64,000 nt of DNA from Xestospongia muta. Lineage: Eukaryota > Porifera > Demospongiae > Haplosclerida > Petrosiidae. Made by a program: the position numbers and the translations under genes. The notes beneath the pieces are model-generated. The model was given only the letters and a program-made list of their open reading frames with translations. It searched no databases and had not been told where the DNA came from. Shown one piece after another: positions 10,898 to 25,403 of the stretch; the first letter of the stretch is position 1, and each line of letters opens with the position of its first letter. The stretch covers positions 3,968,501 through 4,032,500 of the forward strand of contig OY848928.1 in assembly GCA_963693285.1 (NCBI GenBank). Reading direction: 5' to 3'.

Positions 10898-12451
10898 TTA
10901 AAGATCTTCACATTCGGCGAGTGTATCCTCAAGGTCTTTAACAACCTTGTCACGTTGACGAGTCATATCTTCAAGATCTCCTACATAAATTTAGAAAATA
11001 CAAACATTTGACACACAAGAGTGTCTGCAGTTACATAACACTGTCTTATATGCCGGACTCATATAGTATTAATGGCTCATTACACGAGATTGAATGAAAA
11101 ATGCCATGACTAATGACATATAGTATCAATGGTACGTTACTATTTCATTAGGAATGTCGATAATGGTACTAGATTTATTAGTTATACTAGGTTAAAATGT
11201 TTAAAATGAGGTAATTATCTGTGACCATGACCATTCTGGATATACATGTTAATATAATATTGACTACTAATTTTTATTGAAGAGGGTTTTTAATTGTTTC
11301 TTTCAGTTAACTTAGTTATGTTGTGAAAAAAGTGAATTTTAACCAGTCAACATAGTACAAATGTCTGTTTTAAGATATTTTCATATCAACTTAATTGACA
11401 CACAATTATATCACTTACTCTCTAATTTATCAATTGTACGATTGAGCAAATCAATATTCCTACAAATGAAGAGATGAAAATCATATGTTTGACCTGCTAC
11501 GCATAACAGAAATTATTAAGAAAGAATGATATAAAAAATTTGTTAGGTCATAAATACTTAAGAAGACAGACAGACAGACAGACAGACCTTTTCATGTCTT
11601 CGTTTTCATTCTCTAATTCTCTCTTCCTATTCTCACATATCTGTAACCTATCTTCAGTTGTCTCAAGGTCAGTTTCAGTAAGTTGTAGTTTACGTTTGGC
11701 ATCTTCTAACTCAAAGGTAAGCTAATCAATAGAAAACAAGTAGAAAACAGAAGTAAATCCTTTTATAACAGGATGGGTGTGTGTTTAAGAACCGTTAAAC
11801 ATAATTTAAACATTTATTTGACAAATGAACTTTCACAATGTCAGCTAAATTCCATCTATATCTTGTAGTACATAACAATAACATAGCATAAGTATAGCCA
11901 CTACATTAGGTATCGCTATAATTTAAAGGTGGTAATCTGACAAGTTTCACACGTCCATGTAATAATTTGCTAATATCAATACTTCAAGCCTACAATTGTA
12001 GAGATTAAAGGATTGTTTTATTAAAGATACCTCCATTCCTCTGTATTACACGTTGACAAAGCAATGACATCATAATCAATATATAGTTGACACTTCACTA
12101 CATTGAATGACACTGACATACAGATTCTAATACAACTACTTGTAGTTGTATAGTAACTACATTAGCCTACTTACTTCAATAGAGTACTAGAAGTCTATTC
12201 GAATATTTGTTTACGTAACATACGATAAAAACTGAAACAGTTTCTCGGTCCTTTAAAAATACGTGCATGCACTCAAGTAGTGGATAAAGAACGAAATCCT
12301 TTTACTGTTTTATTTATTGCTTACGATTACAACGTACACTCTCAGCTTTCTCTTCGGCGACTTTTCTTTCCCGTTCAGCTTCTTCAGCTCTTTCTTTCTC
12401 CGTGTTAATTTCTTCACGATAAGCAGCTATTTTCTTCTTTAGCTGTTCCAT
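10898..12451 (-). CDS. Short tropomyosin-like coiled-coil protein
   Basis: Four exons: 12338-12451, 11588-11721, 11419-11459 and 10898-10980, giving 123 aa. The sequence is a continuous heptad coiled coil rich in Glu, Lys, Arg and Leu. Exon 1 (38 codons, MEQLKKKIAAYREE...) resembles tropomyosin exon 1a in length and pattern. The 134-nt second exon (LETTEDRLQICENRK) matches the size and pattern of the conserved tropomyosin exon 3. It lies only 260 bp downstream of the larger tropomyosin gene on the same strand and shares its 134- and 41-nt exon sizes, so it is a tandem paralogue shortened by exon loss. Family members bind along actin filaments. It might instead be an alternative promoter and 3' end of one tropomyosin locus. 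Confidence 0.72.
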
Positions 12452-12710
12452 GATTCAATAGCCACACCCACTAATAACCAACATAAATTTTTGGTATATT
12501 ACTACTTTCGTAAGTAAAAATAAAATTTTAAAAGCTACTTCAAAAATACATTAAATGAGAAATGACTGGGAATAGCAGTTATTACTATTATCATACAATC
12601 AAATAAAAAGTGAATAGCACTACTAAACACTGACTAGTTTTAATAAACAGATAAATTATCATTAATTTTAATACTAAAAGTTTTGAACATGTAAGGAGAC
12701 TGTCAGATCA

Positions 12711-13153
12711 TCAAATATCGTCAATGCCTTCCAACGATGCCAGCGTGTCTTCCAATTCTTGTTTAGTCTTCAAATATTTCTCTGTTTCTTGTTCTTTCTC
12801 ATCTTAAGAAGGAATAAAATATGTATTGTAGTCATGGCAACATTGATTATTATTTGACGCTTTTAATCAAGCTGTAGTGTCTCTCTACACATAGTTCACT
12901 ATATAATGTATATCTCTAATGAGCACACTCTAAGCTCTAACCAATGAGTAAATCATTTAATCATTTCAATTTTACAAACTGAATGTGTAAGGCTATGAAA
13001 TACATGTTAGAAAGATTTAATAGGTATTTGTATTATTCTATAAAATAGATAGAAAGTTCTTCTAAAAACATACCATTGCATGCCATTTAGTTTTTATAGT
13101 GAACTTACTTAAAGCTCTATCCAATTTTTGAACCAGAGTATCCCTTTCTCTGT

Positions 13154-13211
<58 letters not shown>

Positions 13212-15097
13212 ATAATAGAAAAAAGGAAACACAACAACAGGTCATGACAGTTCAGTTCAAGCATAAACAAGCCACATAAGTCACTTGCCAACACAGGAAT
13301 GTGTGTTATGTTCAAAGAATATCAGTGTTAGCAATAGATATATTATATTAACCAGTGTTATACTAATTACTACAGTGGCATTTGTTAGCTAACCAGCAAC
13401 ACTACATCATATCACATGAAAGCATGACCATATTTGGTCAAAAGGAGAGAAATCAATACTAACAACAACATAGCAAAATGAAGATTGATAGTTCCATAAA
13501 TGCCTCCATCAAAACCACAGCAAGCTAATAATAACACTAAACAATACCTTGACACCTCATCAAGCTCATTCTCCAACTTTTTCACTTGATCTTTCAAGTC
13601 ATCCAATTGGTCTTCAGCTTGTGATAGGTCATCTTCTAGTAACTTGGATCGACGTTCGAGAGTTCTATAATCTTCTTCAGCCTACAATAAACAAAGTATT
13701 TAACTATCAATTTAATGAGAGGAAGAATTAATTAAACCTTGTCTCGTTTGGCTTCAGCCTCACGTAACTCTTCATAGCGTTTATCTAGCTCATCAGTAGC
13801 TTTCTCATATTTTTCACGATAAGAAGCTAAACTGCTCTCTCTGTCATAGAAAATAAAAAAGAGTAACTCTCTTATTACTTAATTGCAGGAATAGTTCAAT
13901 CTAAATATTTGGAATACAGCAACTACTAGTAGTATCCAAATATGGGCATTTGGTAATAATCAAATTGGCAAAAGCACAGAGCAAGAATTGGCTTCAAAAG
14001 ACATTCCTAAGAGTAATTATCACCACATAATGAAAATGATACAGTGACAATATAAGAGATAGAGTTATATAACATGATAGAAACTAGTGTCAATGAGTTA
14101 GCCTTTATTAAGAACATTTTATGGTATGTAAAGGGAGATAGACACAAGGTGGAGAGAACATGTTAAACATTAAAGAACCAAAACTAGATTTTAAATAAAT
14201 TAATTATATTTAACAATAATTATTAAACAAAACAAAACAACAAATAAGGATTCTGTAGTCCCATCAATGTATTAGTAACTATTAGCTCAAGTGATAAGCT
14301 ATGGTATGGTGTTGGGATGTGTTGACAGACAAGGCCAGCTGTCTCTGTGGTTGATGTAAACTGATGTATTGGTTACCTTTCCTGTGGTCTACTGCTATTA
14401 CTATAACTCTAAAGGAATGCTCACAAGTGAATTAAGTTGCTGTACATTATTAAGGAAGGAGTTTTAGTAAATTAAGGAATTGTTTTATAATTTATTGCAT
14501 TGAAAATAACGTGTCTGTTGCCAGTGAAATCATTCTTTAATTTGAGATCACAATAACACAAGTATTTTAAAAATGTCTATACTATACTATGGTGGGATCT
14601 ATTTTCTACATGAATGATTCAGATATATTTCTATAAATATAACACCTTGGGGGCTATATAATTTGGGATAGTAAGACATTTGGAGGGTTCTCTAGTAATA
14701 ATAATTATACTATTAACAGTCTAAACTGAAGTAATACATTCTTTCATATACCTCTGTGTATCGTCTAATTGCTTCTCATAAGTATTAGCTTTCTCTTGAG
14801 CTAATGTCAGGCGATTCTCTGTGGTCTCAAGATCATCACTAAGAATCCTAATTTTACGTTTTAGATCATCAATTTCTTTTTCTTTCTGTAGAGAAAATAC
14901 GAAAAATCTATTTAATATATTTTGTAGTACATATCAATGTTCAGTGTGCTATGTATGAGTGTATGAAATATTAATTTTACGTTATCAAGTTCTTCAAGGG
15001 CTGCCTTCTTCTCTGCCTCGGCCTCTTCTGCTGCAGTTCGAGCATCTTCGGCATCCCTCTTGAATTTTTCGATCTTCTTTCTAATACCATCAGCCAT
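12711..15097 (-). CDS. Tropomyosin-like coiled-coil protein
   Basis: Six exons: 14981-15097, 14752-14885, 13738-13840, 13548-13681, 13109-13149 and 12711-12802, sizes 117, 134, 103, 134, 41 and 92 nt, with phases that close to 206 aa. Exon 1 (MADGIRKKIEKFKRDAEDAR) parallels vertebrate tropomyosin exon 1a in length and charge pattern. The 134-nt exon encodes DLETTENRLTLAQEKA, similar to the conserved exon 3 block. The protein is one long heptad coiled coil with no globular domain and ends SLEGIDDI. It is shorter than the usual 248-284 aa. Tropomyosins regulate actin filaments and myosin access. A generic myosin-tail fragment is less likely because gene start, stop and exon sizes are all accounted for. 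Confidence 0.8.
13155..13208. repeat. (GA)n microsatellite
   Basis: An uninterrupted GA/CT dinucleotide run lies immediately upstream (in gene orientation) of the 41-nt tropomyosin exon. On the coding strand it forms an extended pyrimidine tract before that exon's splice acceptor. Confidence 0.95.
13841..14751. other. Large tropomyosin intron
   Basis: This is the 911-bp intron between the 134-nt and 103-nt exons. It is AT-rich, and I found no nested gene or recognisable element. Confidence 0.6.
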
Positions 15098-15240
15098 TTC
15101 TGTTACTTCACGGACGTATCTCTAAAGCGACTAAAATGTGGTTAGAGGCATACATAGCTCGCTATTTATATTGTGACTTTCTTAACCACATCCGGCAAAA
15201 CCACATTCTTAATAACAAATATTAACAAAAAAATTAATAA

Positions 15241-17498
15241 CTATCTATTACTCAAACTATATAAGTTGTTAAGAGCTGAATCTGGATCTGTTTTATACAG
15301 CATAAAATATCCTTGTATCTCTGCTAAGCTAATCTGTCTGTTCAATTTTGACACAGATTGTGCAAATACTCGAGATTTAGCTAGCGAAGCTTCAGGATAA
15401 AAACGAGAAAACATTTGTTCTAATTGATACTCACTAGCATAATCAATTAATAATTTAATATCAACACGACCAGGACGAATCAAAGCTGGGTCAAGTCGTT
15501 CTAAATAGTTGGTAGTCATGACAACAATACGACCTTCAGCTGATGCGACGCCATCCAGTGCATTTAATAGTCCACTTAGCGTTAACCGACTTAGTCCCTC
15601 ATAAGCAGTCTTTGTTTGTTTGGATTCTTCTCTGCTGGTGAAAGCAGCATCTAAATCTTCTAATAAAATAATACTTTGCTCTGGTGCTATGCTCAGTAAA
15701 TGGTTTAGTCGATCATCAGACATTCCTCGTTCACTTAAATTCAGTAAACATATACTATATTCTAATTCTCCTGCCAAAGCTGTAATGAAACTGCTTTTAC
15801 CACAACCAGGTGGTCCATATAATAGGTAACCACGGCGATATGGGATTCCTCTGTTCATATACCACTGTGAATTAGAGATAAATTCACGCACATCAGACAC
15901 TATGTTGTCAGATAAACCTTGATCTAAAATAACAGACATAATTGGACGACGTTTTCTAGGATAACCAAATTGCCTCCATTCTGCTCCCATAGGTACATAC
16001 ACGATGGTCTTGCCTTCATGGCTTTGTAGAGCAAGTTGCCGGGCTTCATCTAACATATCAAAATACAAGTTTCTATTTCGACCAACTGAGGTTAATGTCA
16101 CTGTCTCCCATGGGATGCCACGAGTAAGATCAACCATTTGTTTCTCTCTATAAGTAATAGTAGTGATGACAATAGCATAAGGTCATATGAATAGATATAC
16201 ATCTAACTGTCTATAGCCTTATTAGTAAACACACATTACTAACAGTTCATAGATCATAACAATTACCATATAAGGTACTAACGTATATACATACGTACAT
16301 ACTATATCTCTAATCACTACTACTATCACTATTAAGTATCATTAGGTAAGTATAACTTAACCTGTTTCGTTCAACACGTACTAGATTTCTCTTATACCAA
16401 AAGAAATGTATCCCAGGACTAGGAACAAAACGAAACTCAGTGTTTATCTTACCTATGAGGAGGTGAAAGTACTAGTGAATGAATTATAATTACCTGTTTC
16501 CAATTGATGGAAATTAGTTTCCACTGATAGGTGCTGTGTTTTACTGACGTTAGTAGTTATCCATTGAAGTAACCACTGGTAACTCTTGTCTTTACTAGGT
16601 ACCTACATAAATGTTGTATGGTTCTGTATAAAGGACATCTTTTATTTTTTAAACCTCAAGTATGTTTAACACATCAACTTTGTCTCCGGGCTCTCTGGAG
16701 CTCATAGTATGGAGAAGAAAGGCAAAAAGAGAACTAGAAAACATTCACAAGTGACATGTCCACATACATATAAATTTCTGTATGTCCTGGTACTATACGA
16801 TAGTGATAGAAACAGAATATAAAAAAGTTTAACAAAATTTTAGCTTTTGTCTCCCAAGTTTTTTATATGACAACTACTACTCTTTTAATGTTATATAGTG
16901 AAGTAAAGAGTTGCTTATTTTAATATAAGACCATTAATAAGGTTATTAAATCAGTATGTCATAATATCTGGACACAAAATCTGTGTGTGCATATATAGGT
17001 ATGCTATCCAAGCGACATTAGGCTGAAGAGCTTGGAACCCTTAGAAATAAAAGTAACCATTTGTGAGAAGACAGTGCTTATGGAACAACAAAGTACATAC
17101 TTTTTTGTGTATTGAACTGATCCCCACAGTACCCCTAAACCATAAACGTTAACTATAGCTAAGTATGATCCTGCAGAAACTATAGGTACTACCTTATGAG
17201 AAAGAACACTAGTAATATTACAGGGATTATAGAGTAAGATCTTTGTAGATGGAGCTCAATGGTTTCTGTTAATGAGATATTGACTAATAGACATGTACAA
17301 TTAGAGATTAGATGTACAACAGTATAATAATAATAACAATACCTCTAATGTGATCATAAAATGACGTCTAAACATAACGGTACCCCATTGTACGCCCTTC
17401 CTTAGAATGGCTATCAACGCACCTACTCCCACAAGTCCAAAACCTGCTCCAAAATAAGGATTGTCCTTTAGTGATGGAAGAAAATCAGACAGTGGCAT
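15241..17498 (-). CDS. BCS1L: Mitochondrial chaperone BCS1 (AAA ATPase)
   Basis: Four exons: 17343-17498, 16494-16602, 16362-16452 and 15241-16147, giving 420 aa (human BCS1L is 419). The N-terminus [20 protein letters not shown] includes the single membrane segment and the presequence-like region typical of BCS1. The AAA core has Walker [10 protein letters not shown] near residue 230, Walker [12 protein letters not shown] and the downstream [19 protein letters not shown] and [11 protein letters not shown] motifs. The family sits in the mitochondrial inner membrane and inserts the Rieske iron-sulfur protein into respiratory complex III. Its start is 75 bp from the divergent THOC7 start. All key motifs look intact. 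Confidence 0.96.
16603..17342. other. BCS1 first intron
   Basis: This 740-bp intron with gtattg...gtag borders (minus strand) separates the membrane-anchor exon from the rest of BCS1. I see no other gene in it. Confidence 0.6.
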
Positions 17499-17573
17499 TG
17501 TTTTCCACGTGGGTTATTTACTGCGCATGCTCAAGTTTTATTAGACCACGTGGTATTTGGTATTAAGCAGACA
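17499..17573. promoter_or_regulatory. Bidirectional BCS1/THOC7 promoter with two E-box palindromes and an NRF1-like site
   Basis: Only 75 bp separate the two divergent start codons. The interval holds the 8-bp palindrome CCACGTGG twice, at 17505-17512 and 17546-17553 (41 bp apart), and TGCGCATGC at 17522-17530. CACGTG is the core site of bHLH factors such as USF and MYC/MAX, and TGCGCATGC is the half-site core of NRF1, which drives nuclear genes for mitochondrial proteins. The motifs are seen directly; their use here is inferred. Confidence 0.6.
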
Positions 17574-18422
17574 ATGAACGAAGATGATATTATTCGTAAG
17601 AGATTGACAGTTGAAGGAGATAGTGGACAAGATGACAGAAGATTAACAGGTCTATTAAAGACGTTTTTAAAATGGTGTGCAGCTGATTCTCTATCTGAGG
17701 AAGAAAACGAGGCCACTTTTCAAAAAATGCTCTTTACTTTAGGCCAGGTCAGCATTTTGACCACCTATATGTTTGTGTATAAGACAAGTATTATAACAAA
17801 GGAATCACTGATAAAGCCTAATTTGAGGCTCCACCTCAAGCCACACCCTATAAATGACTGAGTCTTCTGGTTTGCATGCTTCAATTTTATTATGATCAAC
17901 AACACAATCCTCAAACCATAACTATTAAACAATAATCTTTTGAATTAGTATAACCAAAGTGGTCAACTCACTTCACTAGTATTTGGGTTTTCCTCTTTCA
18001 TTGTCTAGGTTGACTTTGCATTCTCAAGAACAGAATTAGTACTTACTATGAACAAGAAAGAAGAGCTCCAATATGAAGAATTAGTCCGATCAGTGGACAA
18101 AGAAATTAAAACAACTCGAGAACTCATTCAAACACTAAGAGGAGAGCTTTCCGATGCACGACTAGTTCGTCAACATCGTCAAGAATACGACGCCATGGCC
18201 ACTGTCATTCAAAAGTCTACCACACGAAAGGACATGACAACAAAAATAAATCAACTCGAAAAACAACTAGAGGAATTATCAAGTAAACATACTCAACTCT
18301 CAGAGCAGTTATCGCTACGTCGTAAACAAGGACATTTATTAGTTCTTTCAATACATCAGTTACTGGACACATTGGATAATGATGTAATAGATGATCCATC
18401 TTCACCAATGGAAATATCTTAA
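17574..18422 (+). CDS. THOC7: THO complex subunit 7
   Basis: Two exons, 17574-17747 and 18009-18422, encode 195 aa (human about 204). The first exon reads MNEDDIIRKRLTVEGD, then DDRRLTGLLKTFLKWC, the characteristic THOC7 N-terminus. The second begins VDFAFSRTELVLTMN and continues as a long coiled coil with RQEYDAMATVIQ and LSLRRKQGHLLVLSIHQLL, also family hallmarks. THOC7 is a coiled-coil subunit of THO/TREX, which couples transcription to mRNA export. I chose ATG 17574 as the start because the upstream in-frame extension to 17550 begins with GTG. It is convergent with the PCGF gene, whose stop lies 313 bp away. Confidence 0.94.
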
Positions 18423-18735
18423 CAATTCAGCACACACACACAGGAATACACAATGATACCTCCTCTGTTTTTGAAAAATTAATATACTCAATTTATGAAG
18501 GCACCAAAACTAGAATAAACTTTGTGTAGATTTTAGTGTATGTTCATGTGTGTGTGTAGAATAGATTCTTCAATCTGTTAACTAAACTGGTACTGGCAAT
18601 AGTCGAATTTGTGTACATTAATATTGCTAGTAAATAATGTACTGAGATTAGCACTCACTTTATTGTACAAATAAAAACTAACACACACACACATATACTG
18701 GGGGATGTTAAATAATGACCATATTAGGAAGTCAG
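18423..18735. other. 3' flank shared by convergent THOC7 and PCGF genes
   Basis: This is AT-rich sequence with short CA/GT runs near 18431, 18546 and 18682, presumably 3' untranslated regions of both genes. I see no further gene. Confidence 0.5.
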
Positions 18736-21521
<2,786 letters not shown>

Positions 21522-22192
21522 CTTGAAAGGCGTTTAGGAACTAGGCTTATTTTCACTCGTTTCACGATCTGCTGGGTCACAAAGTAACGTATAATATTAT
21601 TTAATGGAGGCCAATCACAGGAGTAAGTAAAGAGCGTAAGAAACAAGACGAAGGACAGGATAAAAGAAATGATATGATAGTTGTTTCTGCAACTTTCACT
21701 TCGGTATGCAGAAAATCATGGCGGACATTTTGGGGCGCGGTTATTCAGTTTAGAGTTAATTAATCGATATTGGTTATTAAATTCCTCTAAACCAACGAGG
21801 AGGCCACAACGCAGTGTCCTGGTGAGATATATCTGTCTCCTTGAACAGAAGTAGGTAATTTTGTATAGACAAGAAAAAAAGAAGATAGGGTAATACGTTT
21901 TTCTGTATATTCTTACAATTTATAGGAAGACAGTGACTAGTCACCTCTTATCACTCAAGATCTCTTAGTACTTTATGTATTAAGAGAGACAAGAAGAGGT
22001 GTTGTAGATACACAGGTAAGATAGACCTAGTGCTCCTTGGTGTGTGTGTGTGTCTGAGATGGGCAGTATAACTAAGTTTTGTGTGTTCATCTATTTTCCT
22101 TCCTCTTCTCATATATCTGTCTCACTCGCTTGCTCGCCCTCTCTTCTCCTCTCATAGTTATTCTTTCTTCTCTTTCTCTCTTCTACTTACTA
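21522..22192. promoter_or_regulatory. Divergent PCGF/PTBP upstream region
   Basis: This 671-bp interval separates the minus-strand PCGF start from the PTBP start at 22193. An ATGGCGGACATTTTGG block at 21718, after AATC, resembles a YY1-type element and also opens an 11-codon upstream ORF (ATG 21718, stop at 21751). Candidate 5' untranslated exon borders occur (gtaag near 22016; tcatag near 22156), so the PTBP transcript may begin with a spliced leader. Near 22020-22192 the pyrimidine-rich sequence is shared with the upstream flanks of the later PTBP copies. Confidence 0.45.
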
Positions 22193-25100
22193 ATGGAATT
22201 AGATTCTGCTGCTAAAAAGGTACATGAAACACACTACATGACATGTACCAGTTAGTTGTGTGTATATGACTACACCATTATTACAATGTGTTCAGTAATC
22301 AACCTCCTAAATACTAGTGATCATTATAGCAACAGTAGAGTGTTTTGACTTAAACTACAGTGACATATATAATATCAATATAAAAAGAAGAATGTGCTTT
22401 AAGAAATTCTTAGAATAGGACACTCTTATCACTGGACTGATGTAGTATTTAGAGTAATTGATAGTGTGGTATTTAGTAATGGTCTGTCTCCTCCTCCTTC
22501 CTCTTCTTTGTTTCCTTCTTCCTATTCTCTTTGCTCTATTACTTACTTACTTTCTCTTTTCATTCTTTAGCCTCGTATGGAGGAAACTGTCCCTACTGTT
22601 GCTACCTCTACATCTCGTGTTCTTCATGTTCGTAATTTACCTACTGAAGTATTAGAGAAGGAAATATGGATGTTGGCTTCTCCCTTTGGAATGGTAAACA
22701 TAGTAATATTATCTTCTGACTAATGTTAGTCTCTGTAGGTGAACAAAATTTTGATGTTGAAGCAAAAGAATCAAGCCTTTATTGAAATGGGAGATATAGG
22801 ATCTGCTCGTAACATGGTTGAGTGTTTCTCAGCTAGACCAGCTCAAATAAGGTAATATATTCTATTTTAGAATATATAGTATTAGAGAAGGAAGTACTAC
22901 CTACTATGATAGTGTGTGTGTGTGACTACAAAGGTTTTGTTTGTAATGTTAGTAGTCAATCTGTACTACATTGTAGTGTATCATTAGTAATGTGACATAG
23001 TAATGTAGACAAATTGTCTCAAGTTATCATTTAAATATGTATCTATCATTTCTATAATTATAGTATTGTAACATATACTGTTTAATGTTGATGTATGTTC
23101 TTTGATATCTACAGAGATAGAACAGTTTATATACAATTCTCAAAACATCAAGAACTAAAAACAGCCACAGTAAGTCATCTAGAGAAGTTAATTGAAGTGA
23201 GATTACTTTAATTGTGTTTGTTAGTCAGGAGCAACCTCAATGGGTGGAGCTAGTCCAGGTTATGGTGGTTCATCTCCTCAATCTATCAGTATGATTGGGA
23301 TAGGAGCTATGCAGCAAGGCCAACCTAACTCCATTTTAAGAGTTATTATTGAGAACATGTTATATCCTATTACCATCGATGTCCTTCACCAAGTGAGTGT
23401 GTAGATTTTATGGGTGGAGTCATGACATATCTGTTAATATTTTTTAGATTTTTGCCAAATATGGTGATGTTCTAAAAATAGTAACATTCATGAAAAATGG
23501 TAACAGACAAATTTATGTAATTGAAGTGTTGTTAATATTGTGATGTTTATAGGTCAGTTTCATGCACTCATTCAATATCCCAATGAAATAATTGCTGCTA
23601 ATGCTAAAACTGTGAGTCATTCACTAACTACAAACTAACATACTGTATGTCTCTCTTCAGGCACTTGATGGTCAAAATATCTATAATGGTTGTTGTACAC
23701 TACACATTGATTACTCTAAACTGTCTAACCTTACTGTCAAATATAACAATGAGAAGACTAGGTAAGTAGACAAATCTTTCTTTAATCAAATAATAACTAT
23801 TTCTATAGAGACTTTACTCGTCCTGATCTACCTGCCGGAGACCAAGAGACTGTGTCACTCCCCGACCTCTCAGCATATGGTATAATAGTATCAGTGTATG
23901 TGTGTGTGTATCTATCTGTACATGTGTCTATCTAGGTCTTCATCCTGCTCTACTTCAATCTCCAGGTAGTAAGTTATTTATTTTATTAGGTCTAGACTGT
24001 TTTGTTTAGCATTCTCTCAACTTCGTGCTGCTCTCATTGCTCTGGGTACTCAAGGAGGAGGAGGTGGTGCTCAGGGAGGTGGTGCTCCCTCTACTACAGT
24101 TGTTCTAGCCTCTAATCTCAATGATAAGGTAATATTGTGATGAAGAGACATGTGTGTGTGTGTGTTAGTATTTGTGTATGATTTGCACCACTGTTCTCTT
24201 CTTGTTGGCACTCTTTCTTCCTCTGTTGGCTCCTCTTGGGTGTCTTCTCCTCCCTCTCATTCTCCCTCCCTTCTTTCACACAAGATGATTTCTCCTCATG
24301 CTCTCTTTATTCTCTTTGGTACGTCTTTCTCTCTTTATCTCTCTATCTCTTGCACAATATGATCTAGTAGAGTCTGTTCACATTGATTTTATAGAATATT
24401 TCAATGAGATTCTTGTATTTAGAGAAAGTATCATTGAACATATCATTGAACAGACTATAATATTAAACGTGTAATGATTAATGTAGTGTTAATAAATGTT
24501 ATATGATTTTGTAGGTGTGTATGGTGATGTAATGCGTGTGAAGATATTGTATAGTAAAAGAGACTCCGCCCTGATTCAATTTCGTGAACCTCAACAAGCT
24601 CAGAACTGTGAGTGATCTAAAGGTTAATTTAAAAAATTTTGATATGGTCTCTCTCTCTCTTTCTCTCCCTCCTTAGCTGTTACTCATCTCAATGGTAGTA
24701 TGTTATATGGTAAGAAAATCCATGTGACTCTCTCTAAACATACTCAAGTCCAGATGCCTCAACCAGGAAGTAATGTAAGATGATGTAATGACATGTACAT
24801 ATAGAGGTCATATTACCATATATAACATTGTTACATACATTATTATCAAGGTGTTCCTTTCTTCTTATTAGGAGGATGGACTAACTGAAGACTTTTCTAA
24901 CTCTCCTCTTCATCGTTTCAAGGTAAATCCAGCGGTAACTTAGTCTCTTGGGTAAGTATTATCTCTTCTGTCATAGAAGCCAGGGTCTAAGAATTATCAG
25001 AATATTTATCCTCCAAGTGCTACACTCCATCTCTCTAATATCCCGTAAGAGAACTAGTAGTGTATTGTTAAATATAATGTGGTAACTGATATTGTAAATT

Positions 25101-25403
25101 AGATATTTATTGAAGTAAATGATATATCTATTGTGTTTATATATAGTGATGGTATTACTGAGGAATATCTTCGCAGTCTGTTTACATCTACTGGTGGTAA
25201 TGTAGTCAACTTCCGTTTCTTTCAGTTAGTTATATCTTGTTCTGTCTGTATAACTTTATCTATCTCTTAGAAATGACCTACGTATGGCTCTAGTTCAGAT
25301 GTCTACAGTAGAGGAAGCTATCAATGCTCTCATTGTCACTCATAATCATAAAATCAGTGAAACCAATCATCTCCGAGTTACTTTCTCAAAGAACACTCTC
25401 TAA
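22193..25403 (+). CDS. PTBP1: Polypyrimidine tract-binding protein, copy 1 (intact, probable ancestral copy)
   Basis: Eighteen coding exons close in frame to 490 aa: 22193-22219, 22571-22693, 22739-22851, 23115-23169, 23225-23392, 23448-23499, 23553-23611, 23661-23761, 23809-23879, 23936-23965, 24010-24128, 24285-24318, 24515-24607, 24677-24774, 24872-24922, 24977-25044, 25147-25224, 25271-25403. Four RRMs are recognisable. RRM1 has [10 protein letters not shown] and NQAFIEM; RRM2 has [16 protein letters not shown]3 has VVLASNLND and [11 protein letters not shown], and RRM4 has [11 protein letters not shown] and ending SKNTL. The RRM3-RRM4 link [20 protein letters not shown] is a PTBP hallmark. 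The gene represses exons and binds UC-rich RNA in nucleus and cytoplasm. It sits next to PCGF, outside the duplicated block, so it is probably the founder copy. Confidence 0.95.

Noticed and set aside
13109..13315. Minus-strand frame with a long Leu-Ser run
   Set aside because: It is the GA microsatellite read in frame next to the 41-nt tropomyosin exon.
17550..17573. THOC7 start at 17550, giving eight extra residues
   Set aside because: The codon there is GTG, not ATG. The ATG at 17574 begins MNEDDIIRKR, matching the usual THOC7 N-terminus.
22458..22655. Leu-rich small frame repeated at 37516, 52725 and 61759
   Set aside because: It is the pyrimidine tract of PTBP intron 1 running into exon 2 in the wrong frame.
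24150..24362. Small plus-strand frame repeated at 46001, 54405 and 63454
   Set aside because: It spans PTBP intron 11, exon 12 and intron 12. Its conservation follows from unit duplication; only the [11 protein letters not shown] part is coding, as exon 12.
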